Part shown: positions 24,777 to 33,856 of the stretch, one piece after another
How the letters are laid out: each line of letters starts with the position of its first letter
Position numbering within the stretch: position 1 is the first letter of the stretch
Assembly (NCBI GenBank): GCA_903915955.1
Contig: CAIWUU010000176.1
Coordinates: 1 to 63,226, forward strand
Length of the DNA: 63,226 nt
Source of the DNA: an uncultured Chlorobiaceae bacterium
Lineage (GTDB): Bacteria; Bacteroidota; Chlorobiia; Chlorobiales; Chlorobiaceae
Direction: 5' to 3'
The notes under the pieces: generated by a model
What the model was told of the DNA's origin: nothing
What the model saw: the letters and a program-made list of their open reading frames with translations, nothing else
The model's database searches: none
Position numbers and translations under genes: made by a program

Positions 24777-25667
24777 ATGGAGATTTATCGCTTCGGGTTT
24801 GATGCTATGGGGGGAAATGGTGAGGTCGTTATTGCGTTGAAGAAAAAAAAAGAGGCTCATGCCATAGCCAATCTGGTTCTTGAAGAGGTGGGGAGAATCG
24901 AGTACAAATACTCCCGTTACCGCCCGGAGAGCATTGTTTCGAGGATTAATGCCGCCGCCGGTCGTGACTTTGTTGCCTGTGATGACGAGACGGCTGCATT
25001 GATTCAGTATGCCGATACTCTTTACGAGAAAAGTGACGGCCTGTTCGATATTACGTCGGGGGTATTGCGCCATACCTGGGATTTCACCAAGGGCAACCTC
25101 CCTGATCCAGTAAAACTTTCTGAACAGCTTCCTCTTATCGGCTGGCAACGGGTGGAACGGCAAGGAAATGCCATTCGCCTGCCTGCTGCCGGAATGGAGA
25201 TTGATTTTGGCGGATTTGGAAAAGAGTATGCTGCTGACCGGTCTGAGGAAATCGTGCTCAACAGCGGGGTGAAGCATGGTTATGTGAACCTTGCGGGCGA
25301 CATCAGGGTTGTGGGCCCAAGACCTGATGGAAAGCCCTGGGTTATTGGCATTCAGGATCCCCGACACAAAGAGCGCACCATAGCCTCAATTCCTCTCTAT
25401 ACCGGAGCATTGACAACCAGTGGTGATTATGAACGGTATTTTGAAGTTAACGGAAAACGATATTGTCACATTATTCACCCGAGGAGTGGCTATCCTGTTA
25501 CCTTCTGGCGATCTGTAACGGTTGTTGCCCCCTCAGCCATTACTGCCGGAAGCTGTACGACCATAGCAATGCTTAAAGAGGCTGACGGATTAGCCTTCCT
25601 TGAAAATTCAGGGTTTGGATACTTGGCAGTTGACCAGCTCGGAATCATCTATCACAAAAACAACTAG
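24777..25667 (+). CDS. apbE: FAD:protein FMN transferase (ApbE)
   Basis: Moves FMN from FAD onto a Ser/Thr of target proteins. The 296 residues carry the family motifs DFGGFGKEYAADR, VNLAGDIRVVGPRP, TSGDYERYFEVNGKRYCH and HIIHPRSGYPV, the last two lining the flavin and magnesium site. Unlike classical ApbE, it starts directly with catalytic-domain sequence and has no signal peptide or lipobox; a TGA at 24759-24761 rules out an upstream extension. It follows the adhesin by 34 bp and precedes dsbD by 42 bp. The target is unknown; DUF3570 is the nearest protein with an acceptor-like motif. Confidence 0.92.
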   Translation: MEIYRFGFDAMGGNGEVVIALKKKKEAHAIANLVLEEVGRIEYKYSRYRPESIVSRINAAAGRDFVACDDETAALIQYADTLYEKSDGLFDITSGVLRHTWDFTKGNLPDPVKLSEQLPLIGWQRVERQGNAIRLPAAGMEIDFGGFGKEYAADRSEEIVLNSGVKHGYVNLAGDIRVVGPRPDGKPWVIGIQDPRHKERTIASIPLYTGALTTSGDYERYFEVNGKRYCHIIHPRSGYPVTFWRSVTVVAPSAITAGSCTTIAMLKEADGLAFLENSGFGYLAVDQLGIIYHKNN

Positions 25668-25709
25668 TATCTCTTAAGCTTTACAGTAATTTTTTTACCG
25701 GAACACAAC

Positions 25710-27581
25710 ATGAACCACTTCTCGCTCAAGGGAGCTACCGCTGTTGTTGCCATACTGTTGGCACTCATCCTCCGTGTGAGCACAGCCTTTTCTGCAGAAT
25801 TTCTTGATCCTGAACAGGCATTCAAAATCAAGGCTGAGCTGAACAACGCGGGAAAAGTGTCTGTACATTGGGATATTGCCAAAGGGTACAAACTGTATCG
25901 CGACAAGGTGACTGTCGGTATAGACAAGGGCAAGGCAGAGGTGAAAAGCCCGGTCATGCCGAAAGGAATCATCTTTACGGATCCCACAACGAACGAAAAG
26001 ATGGAGATCTATCACGACAAACTCGATGTGGAGGTACCTCTCGTCAAAGCTGATGGAGCTTTCACCCTCAGCGTAGGATACCAGGGTTGTGCAGAAGATG
26101 GCCTCTGTTATCCACCCATAACAAAACTCTTCAAGGTTGACCCAAGCAAACCCGGAGCACTGTCGACAGCCATTGAGCAGAGTGCCGCTGCGTCACCCGC
26201 AATAACTCCTGAAACACCTGCCACGCCACCCTCATCGCCGCAGACTCCTGCCAACTCAGCAAAAGGGGACTCGACAAAGAGTGATCTCTCTCTCATAGCA
26301 TCGACACTTTCCGGTGGAAGTCTCCTGAAAGTATCTCTGGCGTTCCTTGTATTCGGGCTGCTTTTGTCGTTTACTCCCTGCGTCTTGCCAATGTTGCCTA
26401 TTCTCTCCTCCATCATTGTGGGAGAGGGAAAAGTGACGCGCAGCCGCAGCTTTTTGATGGCTCTTGCTTATTGCCTTGGGCTGGCGCTGGTCTATACCGC
26501 TCTTGGTGTCGCCGCCGGACTTGCGGGTGAAGGCCTCTCTGGCGCTATGCAAAAGCCGTGGGTGCTTATCATGTTTGCTTTGCTGCTTGTACTGCTTTCT
26601 CTCTCCATGTTTGATGTCTATCAGTTGCAAATGCCAGCCTCGCTGCAAAGCAAGCTTGGTAAAGCATCGGGTGGATTAAAAAGAGGTCGCTTTGTCGGGG
26701 TGTTTTTCATGGGTGCATTATCGGCTCTGATTGTCGGTCCATGTGTTGCCGCACCGCTCGCAGGAACTCTTGTCTATATCAGCCAAACTCACGACGTACT
26801 ACTCGGAGGAGTCGCCCTCTTTTCCATGGCTATGGGCATGAGCGTCCCTCTGTTACTTGTTGGTTTATCCGCTGGCAGCCTGCTGCCTAAAGCTGGATTA
26901 TGGATGATCAGCGTGAAGTATGTTTTCGGTCTTCTCCTGATTGCGGTCGCAATATGGATGGTCTCTCCGGTTTTGCCTGCTCAGGTTCTCATGATCTTCT
27001 GGGGTGCGTTTGCCATCCTCTGCTCGTTCTTCCTTGGTCTTTTCGATCCTTCACCAGTGAAAGCCACTATCGCTCAGCGCTTTGGCAAAGCTACCGGTGT
27101 TGTACTCTTTGTGTTCGGCATATTGGAACTTGTCGGTGCAGCTTCAGGGAGCGCCAATGTGCTTGAACCACTTTCAAGTATTCGCGGAAACTCGGTAGCT
27201 GTTGGCGGAGAAGAGAAGAAAATAAGCTTCACCCGAATAAAAACAGTTGTAGAACTGGATCAGGCGCTGCTCTCAACATCAACACCGGTAATGCTCGATT
27301 TCTATGCGGACTGGTGTGTATCGTGCAAAGAGATGGACAAGTTCACCTTTCATGACCCCAGGGTTATGAGCAAACTCAATACCCTGACGTTGCTCCAGGT
27401 TGATGTAACAGCCAATACCCCGGATGATCTCGCCTTGATGAAGCGCTTTGGCCTCTTTGGCCCTCCAGGCATTGTCTTTTTCGACCGCACGGGAAAGGAG
27501 CTTCCTGATGGGAAAATCGTAGGCTTTCTTGAGGCTGCTCCCTTTTTAGATCATATCAACAAGTTTGTAGTTGGGAAGTGA
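25710..27581 (+). CDS. dsbD: Thiol:disulfide interchange protein DsbD
   Basis: Carries reducing power from cytoplasmic thioredoxin across the inner membrane. The 623 residues comprise a signal peptide, an N-terminal alpha domain with the Cys pair in YQGCAEDGLCYPP, a proline-rich linker (about 150-190), and eight membrane segments with the two transmembrane cysteines in TPCVLPM and GPCVAAP. A C-terminal thioredoxin domain carries FYADWCVSCKEMD. It likely feeds TlpA and so keeps apocytochrome CxxCH thiols reduced for the CcsA-ResB system. Confidence 0.95.
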   Translation: MNHFSLKGATAVVAILLALILRVSTAFSAEFLDPEQAFKIKAELNNAGKVSVHWDIAKGYKLYRDKVTVGIDKGKAEVKSPVMPKGIIFTDPTTNEKMEIYHDKLDVEVPLVKADGAFTLSVGYQGCAEDGLCYPPITKLFKVDPSKPGALSTAIEQSAAASPAITPETPATPPSSPQTPANSAKGDSTKSDLSLIASTLSGGSLLKVSLAFLVFGLLLSFTPCVLPMLPILSSIIVGEGKVTRSRSFLMALAYCLGLALVYTALGVAAGLAGEGLSGAMQKPWVLIMFALLLVLLSLSMFDVYQLQMPASLQSKLGKASGGLKRGRFVGVFFMGALSALIVGPCVAAPLAGTLVYISQTHDVLLGGVALFSMAMGMSVPLLLVGLSAGSLLPKAGLWMISVKYVFGLLLIAVAIWMVSPVLPAQVLMIFWGAFAILCSFFLGLFDPSPVKATIAQRFGKATGVVLFVFGILELVGAASGSANVLEPLSSIRGNSVAVGGEEKKISFTRIKTVVELDQALLSTSTPVMLDFYADWCVSCKEMDKFTFHDPRVMSKLNTLTLLQVDVTANTPDDLALMKRFGLFGPPGIVFFDRTGKELPDGKIVGFLEAAPFLDHINKFVVGK

Positions 27582-27600
27582 TCTGCTCTGGATTGTCGCA

Positions 27601-27640
27601 AAAAAAAAGCCTGCTTGAGAAGAGCAGGCTTTTTTTTTGG
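27601..27640. terminator. Bidirectional terminator between dsbD and rlpA
   Basis: AGCCTGCT, a short loop and AGCAGGCT, flanked by eight A on the left and nine T on the right, so it works for both convergent genes. Confidence 0.92.
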
Positions 27641-27665
27641 GCTGTTGCATCATCAGATCAACAAG

Positions 27666-28133
27666 TCAACCTGCTATGAATGACGACGGGAGCGACTTGA
27701 TTGCTTCAAGCTTTACCTGTACAACACCGAGTTGCATGATGCCAATCTTTTTTGCTGCGCTGGCAGATAAATCAATGATTCGCCCCTTGACAAACGGTCC
27801 ACGGTCATTGATACGTACAACAACATCTTTTCCGTTGCTCAGATTGGTTACTCTTACCCAGGTGCCAAAAGGAAGTGACGGATGGGCCGCAGTCAGTTGA
27901 TCCATGTTAAAGGTCTCACCGTTCGCAGTTTTGCGACCATGAAACTGACCTGCGTAAAAGGATGCGGTACCTTCGGTAGCAGCAATTTCCCTCGTTGTTG
28001 ATTGACCTCCACGGTTGGCGGCCTCTGCTGTGCTATAGAATGGATTAAATGCGCTGAACTGTAACGTTGAAAAACCAACGCTTAGCAACACCGCAAGGAT
28101 TGGTAATTTGAAAAAATATTTTTCTTGTCTCAT
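27666..28133 (-). CDS. rlpA: RlpA-like septal ring lytic transglycosylase
   Basis: Protein of 155 residues with a signal peptide and a double-psi beta-barrel domain: [40 protein letters not shown] and [14 protein letters not shown]. Family members cut glycan strands that lack stem peptides, or serve as envelope proteins. There is no SPOR domain. A second, lipobox-bearing RlpA is encoded at 43998-44507. Confidence 0.88.
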   Translation of the reverse strand: MRQEKYFFKLPILAVLLSVGFSTLQFSAFNPFYSTAEAANRGGQSTTREIAATEGTASFYAGQFHGRKTANGETFNMDQLTAAHPSLPFGTWVRVTNLSNGKDVVVRINDRGPFVKGRIIDLSASAAKKIGIMQLGVVQVKLEAIKSLPSSFIAG

Positions 28134-28588
28134 ACGCTCATGGTTTAAGCCGGTTACTCTTCACACTGCACTCTTTTTCAAAACAGAGAACAAAAATGAA
28201 TAAAAATTAAAATGCTATTCAATCGCGTCACGGTGCAAATATAAAGAAAATTCTTTAAAACAACCAATCATCCCAAAGCCAGACCCCTCCTCCTTTCAAA
28301 AGCCAATAAAAAGCGTAATAAATGGCTATTTAATCTTTAATGCGCAGCGTATTCGTCAATTTTTAAATTTGACCTTCCCGCTGAATAATAGTAATGGCAA
28401 TTCTTTATAATGAATATTATTCATGCTTTTCAAATAGCGGCCGCCAACCTGCTGTATTTCAGCACGCAACAGCCGCGTCCCTGGCTGTTTATTTGATTTA
28501 CAACATATTGTCTATATTGATCGCTTGACCTTGAGGTTTGCCGAATGCTGCCCATGGGTAAAGGTTTTTTTCATTTTCTCGATTTATT
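28134..28588. other. AT-rich divergent intergenic region
   Basis: A 455-bp gap between divergent rlpA and kup. AACAGCC (28468-28474) and GGCTGTT (28483-28489) can form a hairpin with an 8-base loop in the kup leader. I see no c-di-AMP or other known riboswitch motif. Confidence 0.4.
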
Positions 28589-30502
28589 ATGTCAACAATA
28601 TCGGAAGAATCCGGGGCTGGTGATCATGCAGAACAATTTGGTATGAAACGGCTTGCCGGGCTCTCTCTTGCTGCTCTCGGTGTGGTATTTGGCGATATAG
28701 GCACCAGTCCTCTTTATGCCGTTCGAGAGTGTTTTCATGGGGAGTATGGCATTCCCATAACACACGACAATATCCTTGGTGTTCTCTCCCTTCTGGTATG
28801 GTCCCTTCTTTTGATTGTCAGCCTGAAATATCTGACCTTTATTATGAAAGCCGACAATGACGGCGAAGGGGGTATTCTTGCCCTCACAGCTCTTATTATC
28901 ACACAAAGCCGGAAAAATGGCTATGAACGGGGATTTCTGGTAATCATTGGCCTGTTCGGTGCCGCATTGCTTTATGGTGACGGCATGATAACTCCCGCCA
29001 TATCGGTGCTCAGCGCCGTTGAGGGAGTGCAGATTATTGCTCCGGCATTCAAGGATCTTGTTATACCTGTTACTATAGTTGTACTTGTCGCTCTTTTCTT
29101 TTTCCAGCATAATGGAACGGCAAGAGTCGGCGCCCTCTTCGGCCCCATTATCTTTGTCTGGTTTATCGTCATCGGTTTACTCGGACTGATGGAGGTAATA
29201 AGGTTTCCTCAGATTCTGCAGGCGATATTGCCGTGGTATGGAATCTCCTTTCTTTTGAACAATCATCTCCAGGGCTTCATGGTGCTGGGGGCCGTTTTTC
29301 TCTCTGTTACCGGTGCTGAAGCACTGTATGCTGATATGGGCCATTTCGGCAGACGTCCAATCCGGCTGACCTGGGTGTTACTGGTGCTCCCTGCATTGCT
29401 CCTGAACTATTTCGGGCAAGGTGCCCTCCTGCTGGCCTTTCCCGAACAGTCACACCATCCGTTTTATGGCCTTGTGCCTCCCTGGGCAATGATTCCCATG
29501 GTTATACTGTCAACGTCAGCAACCATTATCGCCTCACAGGCACTGATAACCGGGGTATTTTCTTTGACCCAGCAGGCAATCCAGCTTGGCTATCTGCCAC
29601 GAGTGACCATAACCCATACCTCGGCAAAACATATCGGACAAATTTATGTTCCTGCAGCAAATTGGTCGTTAATGATTGCAACGATAACACTCGTTGCCGG
29701 TTTTGGCTCCTCAAGCAAGCTCGCTGCGGCTTATGGTGTTGCGGTGACGGCGACCATGCTTATCTCGACCATTCTTTTCTATTATGTCGCCCGTGATCTC
29801 TGGAAATGGAACATAATTGCTCTCAATCTTCTCATCAGCTTTTTTGTGATTATTGATATCTCCTTTTTTGGCGCAAGTGCAAGCAAACTGTTTCAGGGAG
29901 CATGGTTTCCTCTGGTCATTGGCCTGGCGATATTTACCCTCATGCTGACCTGGAAGCAGGGACGCAGCCTTCTGCTGAAACAGTTGCAGGATCGCACCCT
30001 GACAACCGATGAGTTTATCCAGAGCCTCTCATTGCAGCAACCTCACCGGGTAAATGGACAGGCAGTCTATCTGACAGCCAACCCTGATGTTGTCCCTGTT
30101 GCCATGCTCCACAACCTGCGACATAACAAGATTATGCACTCTGAAGTTGCACTGTTTCATTTCAGCACGGAAAGGGTGCCAAGGGTACCAAACAACCGCA
30201 AGGTAGAGGTTGTCAAACTTGGAGAGGGGTTTTTCAAGGTTGTTGCCCGATACGGCTTTCTTGAATATCCAAATATCCGTCAGGTCATTGCATTGGCTAA
30301 TCATCAGGGGCTGAATTTTAAACCGGAGGCTATCAGCTTTTTCCTCAGTCGGGAGAAAATAGTGACCGGACTGAAGTCCAAAATGATTTCGTGGCGCAAA
30401 AAACTTTTTGCATTGATGGCTCGCAATGCCATTAGCGCGACAACTTACTATAACCTGCCAGCTGGCCAAGTGATTGAGATCGGCGTTCTGGTACAAATTT
30501 AA
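28589..30502 (+). CDS. kup: KUP-family potassium transporter
   Basis: Low-affinity K+ uptake, proton-coupled, inner membrane. The 637 residues include about twelve membrane segments and a cytoplasmic C-terminal domain from about 470. Family signature GVVFGDIGTSPLYAVRECF is near residue 33, and DNDGEGGILALTALI near 90. The terC gene follows after 3 bp, so they form an operon. Confidence 0.94.
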   Translation: MSTISEESGAGDHAEQFGMKRLAGLSLAALGVVFGDIGTSPLYAVRECFHGEYGIPITHDNILGVLSLLVWSLLLIVSLKYLTFIMKADNDGEGGILALTALIITQSRKNGYERGFLVIIGLFGAALLYGDGMITPAISVLSAVEGVQIIAPAFKDLVIPVTIVVLVALFFFQHNGTARVGALFGPIIFVWFIVIGLLGLMEVIRFPQILQAILPWYGISFLLNNHLQGFMVLGAVFLSVTGAEALYADMGHFGRRPIRLTWVLLVLPALLLNYFGQGALLLAFPEQSHHPFYGLVPPWAMIPMVILSTSATIIASQALITGVFSLTQQAIQLGYLPRVTITHTSAKHIGQIYVPAANWSLMIATITLVAGFGSSSKLAAAYGVAVTATMLISTILFYYVARDLWKWNIIALNLLISFFVIIDISFFGASASKLFQGAWFPLVIGLAIFTLMLTWKQGRSLLLKQLQDRTLTTDEFIQSLSLQQPHRVNGQAVYLTANPDVVPVAMLHNLRHNKIMHSEVALFHFSTERVPRVPNNRKVEVVKLGEGFFKVVARYGFLEYPNIRQVIALANHQGLNFKPEAISFFLSREKIVTGLKSKMISWRKKLFALMARNAISATTYYNLPAGQVIEIGVLVQI

Positions 30503-30505
30503 ACT

Positions 30506-31273
30506 ATGGTCGAACTGGTAGAGCAAATTGTTGCCACGCCACTGGCCTCTCTGCTGGTGGTTGGCAACCTCATTATTATTGAAAGCCTGCTCTCTGTCGA
30601 TAATGCGGCAGTATTGGCCACCATGGTGATGGATCTGCCTGAGAAGCAACGATCTGCTGCTCTGAAGTATGGAATTATAGGCGCTTATGTTTTCAGGGGC
30701 CTCTGCCTCTTTTTCGCATCTTTTTTGATACAGATCTGGTGGCTGAAGCCGATTGGTGGACTTTATCTGCTTTACCTGTTTTTTTCATGGCTAAAAGGTA
30801 AAAGAACACCAGAAAAAACAGATGATTTACTGGACAAACAGAGTAACAGGTTTTATCAGATGACCTCAGGAAGACTCGGCATCTTCTGGTCTACAGTGTT
30901 GCTCATTGAAATGATGGATCTTGCTTTTTCTATAGATAATATTTTCGCCGCTGTTGCTTTTACTGATAACCTGCTGCTTATCTGCATCGGAGTCTTTATT
31001 GGTATTCTGGCTATGCGTTTTGTCGCCCAGGCATTTGTTGGACTTATGGAAAAGTATCCATTTCTTGAAAGCTGCGCATTTATTGTCATCGGATTATTGG
31101 GTCTGAAACTCTCACTTTCGGCAATAGGGAATTTTCATCCTGACTCCAGCTTTGTCAGGATTATGGAGGGGCACGAAGCTGACATTGCAACCTCTTGCGT
31201 TACGGTTGCAATCTTCTTCATTCCTGTACTCACCTGTAAATTGTTCAATATTCCATCCAAAAAGCAGGATTGA
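30506..31273 (+). CDS. TerC-family integral membrane protein
   Basis: Protein of 255 residues with seven to eight membrane segments and the conserved acidic membrane motifs ESLLSVDNAAVLATM and MMDLAFSIDNIFAAVAF. TerC proteins are linked to tellurium resistance and to metal (mostly manganese) export linked with protein secretion. Pairing with a potassium transporter suggests an ion-homeostasis operon. The transported ion is not shown by sequence. Confidence 0.88.
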   Translation: MVELVEQIVATPLASLLVVGNLIIIESLLSVDNAAVLATMVMDLPEKQRSAALKYGIIGAYVFRGLCLFFASFLIQIWWLKPIGGLYLLYLFFSWLKGKRTPEKTDDLLDKQSNRFYQMTSGRLGIFWSTVLLIEMMDLAFSIDNIFAAVAFTDNLLLICIGVFIGILAMRFVAQAFVGLMEKYPFLESCAFIVIGLLGLKLSLSAIGNFHPDSSFVRIMEGHEADIATSCVTVAIFFIPVLTCKLFNIPSKKQD

Positions 31274-31397
31274 TGCTATAAAGCGGTGTGCTTAACTTCC
31301 ACGCTCATACAAAAAAAAAGATTGTTTTTTATCGTATTTTTTCGTATAAATCCGTAAGAGGGTTCGGTGTAGTTCATATAACAGTAAAAAGGGCGCT

Positions 31398-31682
31398 ATG
31401 GGACAGTTTAAGGTTGGCGACAAGATTATCTACCATAAGCCAAAGAGCTCATTTCACCCAAGCCCAAAAGCTCGGCAGGTCTGTCCTCTCGAGCACGGTG
31501 AGGATTATCATTATATCGTAGACAAGTTCTGGGAGGTTGCACAGGTTCATGAGGATGGAACGCTTGAAGTTGTTACCCGAACAGGCAAAAAGAACAGACT
31601 GCAGGCCAATGACCCCAATATCAGCAAAATCAATCCCATTCAGCATTTGCTTTATCGCAAACGTTTTCTCCGCTTGAACTAA
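31398..31682 (+). CDS. Conserved hypothetical protein, 94 residues
   Basis: Soluble protein with an N-terminal beta-barrel-like segment FKVGDKIIYHKPKSSFHPSP and a second VDKFWEVAQVHEDGTLEVVT, followed by a basic end. It looks like a conserved small family found across several phyla, but I can give no function. AGGG stands 8 bp before the ATG. It lies 124 bp after terC on the same strand and ends convergently against the pentapeptide gene, overlapping its last bases. Confidence 0.7.
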   Translation: MGQFKVGDKIIYHKPKSSFHPSPKARQVCPLEHGEDYHYIVDKFWEVAQVHEDGTLEVVTRTGKKNRLQANDPNISKINPIQHLLYRKRFLRLN

Positions 31683-32758
31683 GGCTTTATAAAGACGGCC
31701 TGCCTCATGACCGCCCAGTTGGCTGTAGCATGTTCTCCAGAGGGTAAAATAGTGTGTGGAGAAATGGTTGCATTGTTGAAATTTGCATCCATAATGTTTG
31801 CTCCTTTCAAGTTTGTGCCAGCCAAATTTGCCCCTTCAAGATTGGCATTGAACAGTGACGCTCCCTCAAGATTTGCTCCACTCAGATTTGCGCCAGCAAG
31901 CATCGCTCCGTAAAGCACTGCTTTCGATAAATTGGCATTACTGAAATCAGCTCTTTCGAGAAATGCACGATCAAGGTTTGCGCCATGAAGGTTTGCGCCT
32001 TTCAGATTGGCTCCTTCAAGAGTGGCTTTATAAAAATTGGCATTGACAAGATTTGCGCCTTCCATGTCCGCGTTTTCGAGAGATGCCTTTTCAAAATTTC
32101 CTTCCGAAAGCGCCCTCTGTAATACTCTCTTGCCACTTTCACCTCGTTCTTCAATGGAAGAGGAAAAAGAAAAAGGCTTTGAAGACTCCTTCGAAAGTTC
32201 AGAGCACGGTGATGGCGGAGTGGTCAAAGTGTTTTCCGGCTCGCTGACAAATCGTGCATTGTGCAGTATACTCCAACGAGCGTCAGCTCTTTTGCCGGAA
32301 GAAAGTATGGTATTGTTTGACAGTGTTGCCCCTGAAAAATTTGCCTCTTCAATCAATGTCGCACCGTTCAGCGTTGCGCCTTTCAGATTTGCACCTTCAA
32401 AACTGGCTTCGAAAAGATTTGCATTCGCCATGTTTGCTCCACGCAAGTCAGCTTGTTCAAGAACACTCCACCTGAGGTTAGCCTCCTGAAGATTTGCATT
32501 GACAAGTCGAGCGCCTTTTATAAATGCCCCTTTAAGATTGGCCTTGAGAAGGCAAGCCGCAGAAAGATCGGCATTCTCAAGTTGTGCGCCTGAAAGATCA
32601 ATGGTACGTCCCTGAGTTGCAAGGCGCATGGCATTCCACTCTGCAATATTCTGTTTGAGCAAGTTCAGAGTTTTCTGATCGTACGATAATCCTGTCTGGT
32701 GCATGGCAAGCATTGCGCTAACCGTGAAAATCGTTGCCTTGTGCCATTTCTGTTTCAT
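31679..32758 (-). CDS. Exported pentapeptide-repeat protein
   Basis: Protein of 359 residues with a signal-like N-terminus (HKATIFTVSAMLAMHQTGLS). Two blocks of A(D/N)LxX pentapeptides (about 55-150 and 225-345) are separated by a Ser-rich segment (SSSIEERGESGKR). Each block ends with a matching cap (SGKRADARWSILHNARFV and SGEHATANWAVMRQAVF), so the protein is a duplication of a block plus cap. Pentapeptide repeats form a right-handed square helix; the role is unknown. Confidence 0.85.
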   Translation of the reverse strand: MKQKWHKATIFTVSAMLAMHQTGLSYDQKTLNLLKQNIAEWNAMRLATQGRTIDLSGAQLENADLSAACLLKANLKGAFIKGARLVNANLQEANLRWSVLEQADLRGANMANANLFEASFEGANLKGATLNGATLIEEANFSGATLSNNTILSSGKRADARWSILHNARFVSEPENTLTTPPSPCSELSKESSKPFSFSSSIEERGESGKRVLQRALSEGNFEKASLENADMEGANLVNANFYKATLEGANLKGANLHGANLDRAFLERADFSNANLSKAVLYGAMLAGANLSGANLEGASLFNANLEGANLAGTNLKGANIMDANFNNATISPHTILPSGEHATANWAVMRQAVFIKP

Positions 32759-32850
32759 AGGTGGATTACATGTTTTACTGGATATGTATCCCTGCTTTTA
32801 GTTGGCGCACTAGTCGTAGTTATAACCATCTTTCCGAGCAAAAGCCTTCT

Positions 32851-32915
32851 GGTACCGCCGAACTCCAGCTCGGCAAAAGGGTTTGTAAAATGCCGAGCTG
32901 GAGTTCGGCGGTACC
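32851..32915. repeat. Perfect 25-bp inverted repeat with 15-base loop
   Basis: Left arm 32851-32875 starts GGTACCGCCGAACTCC; right arm 32891-32915 is its exact reverse complement. It lies in the 400-bp gap between the pentapeptide gene and the next gene, is GC-rich in AT-rich surroundings, and has no T-run. It may be a dispersed palindromic element. The rest of the gap shows nothing clear. Confidence 0.75.
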
Positions 32916-33169
32916 GGGTATAAGCTCAAAGATTTTGATACATACTTACCGAATAACCAGAAATTCTCAGCACTGCAACTCTTGCTCCACTGTCCGACAA
33001 AGCCTCGTTATAATTTATTCGGGAAATCAGGTACCAACAAAAGTACCATAAATTACGAACGTTATTAGAAACTATATGGTACCAAGTAATGTTCTTCTGT
33101 TGGGATGTAATAAAAGATGATTGTTTTTGCTTAAAACCAGCTCAATATATTCTTATGGGTAATATAAAT

Positions 33170-33856
33170 ATGTACCAGGGTAAAGTCCTTGTGGCTGGAG
33201 CAACGGGCAAAACAGGGCAATGGGTTGTAAAACGACTCCTGCATTATGGTGTGCCGGTCAGGGTGCTTTCAAGGGATGGAGAGAAGGCTCTTGCCCTGTT
33301 TGGCAATGAGGTTGAGATTATTACAGGGAAGATTCAGAGCTCCTCTGACGTTGCTCATGCTGTTGCTGGCTGCAGTGCCGTTATCTCTACACTTGGATCC
33401 AGCTCTGTTACAGGAGAATCATCACCTGCTGAAGTAGATCGGGATGGAGTGATCAGACTTGTCGATGAGGCCGCAAAAGCCGGGGTACAACACCTTGGGC
33501 TTATCAGCTCTCTTGCCGTTACAAAATGGTACCATCCCCTCAATCTCTTTGCCGGGGTGTTGACCAAAAAATGGGCCGCCGAAGAGCATGTAAGGGCAGT
33601 GTTCGCTAAAGGGGGGCGTTCGTACACCATCGTACGGCCTGGCGGGTTGAAAGATGGTGAACCGCTCCTGCACAAGCTCCATGTTGATACTGGTGACCGG
33701 TTATGGAATGGCTCTATCAATCGTGCTGATGTGGCCGAATTGCTTGTTCTCTCGTTGTGGCTCAACAACGCCAAAAACAAGACGTTTGAAGTGGTTAATG
33801 AGAGCGAAGAGCCACAAACGGATCTCGGCAAATACTATGATGCTCTGCCCGAATAA
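33170..33856 (+). CDS. NAD(P)-binding NmrA/atypical SDR-family protein
   Basis: About 228 residues from ATG 33170 (MYQGKVLVAGATGKTGQWVV); an in-frame ATG lies at 33155, and the longer frame to 33089 is not convincing. GATGKTG is the dinucleotide-binding loop, and VISTLGSS and SSLAVTKWYHP fit the atypical SDR fold, which lacks a full Tyr-x-x-x-Lys site. The substrate is unknown. The end overlaps the convergent transporter gene by 22 bp. Confidence 0.8.
   Translation: MYQGKVLVAGATGKTGQWVVKRLLHYGVPVRVLSRDGEKALALFGNEVEIITGKIQSSSDVAHAVAGCSAVISTLGSSSVTGESSPAEVDRDGVIRLVDEAAKAGVQHLGLISSLAVTKWYHPLNLFAGVLTKKWAAEEHVRAVFAKGGRSYTIVRPGGLKDGEPLLHKLHVDTGDRLWNGSINRADVAELLVLSLWLNNAKNKTFEVVNESEEPQTDLGKYYDALPE

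Noticed and set aside
24777-24842. Homopolymer AAAAAAAAA early in apbE as a frameshift
   Set aside because: The frame stays open across it and the family motifs follow in the same frame.
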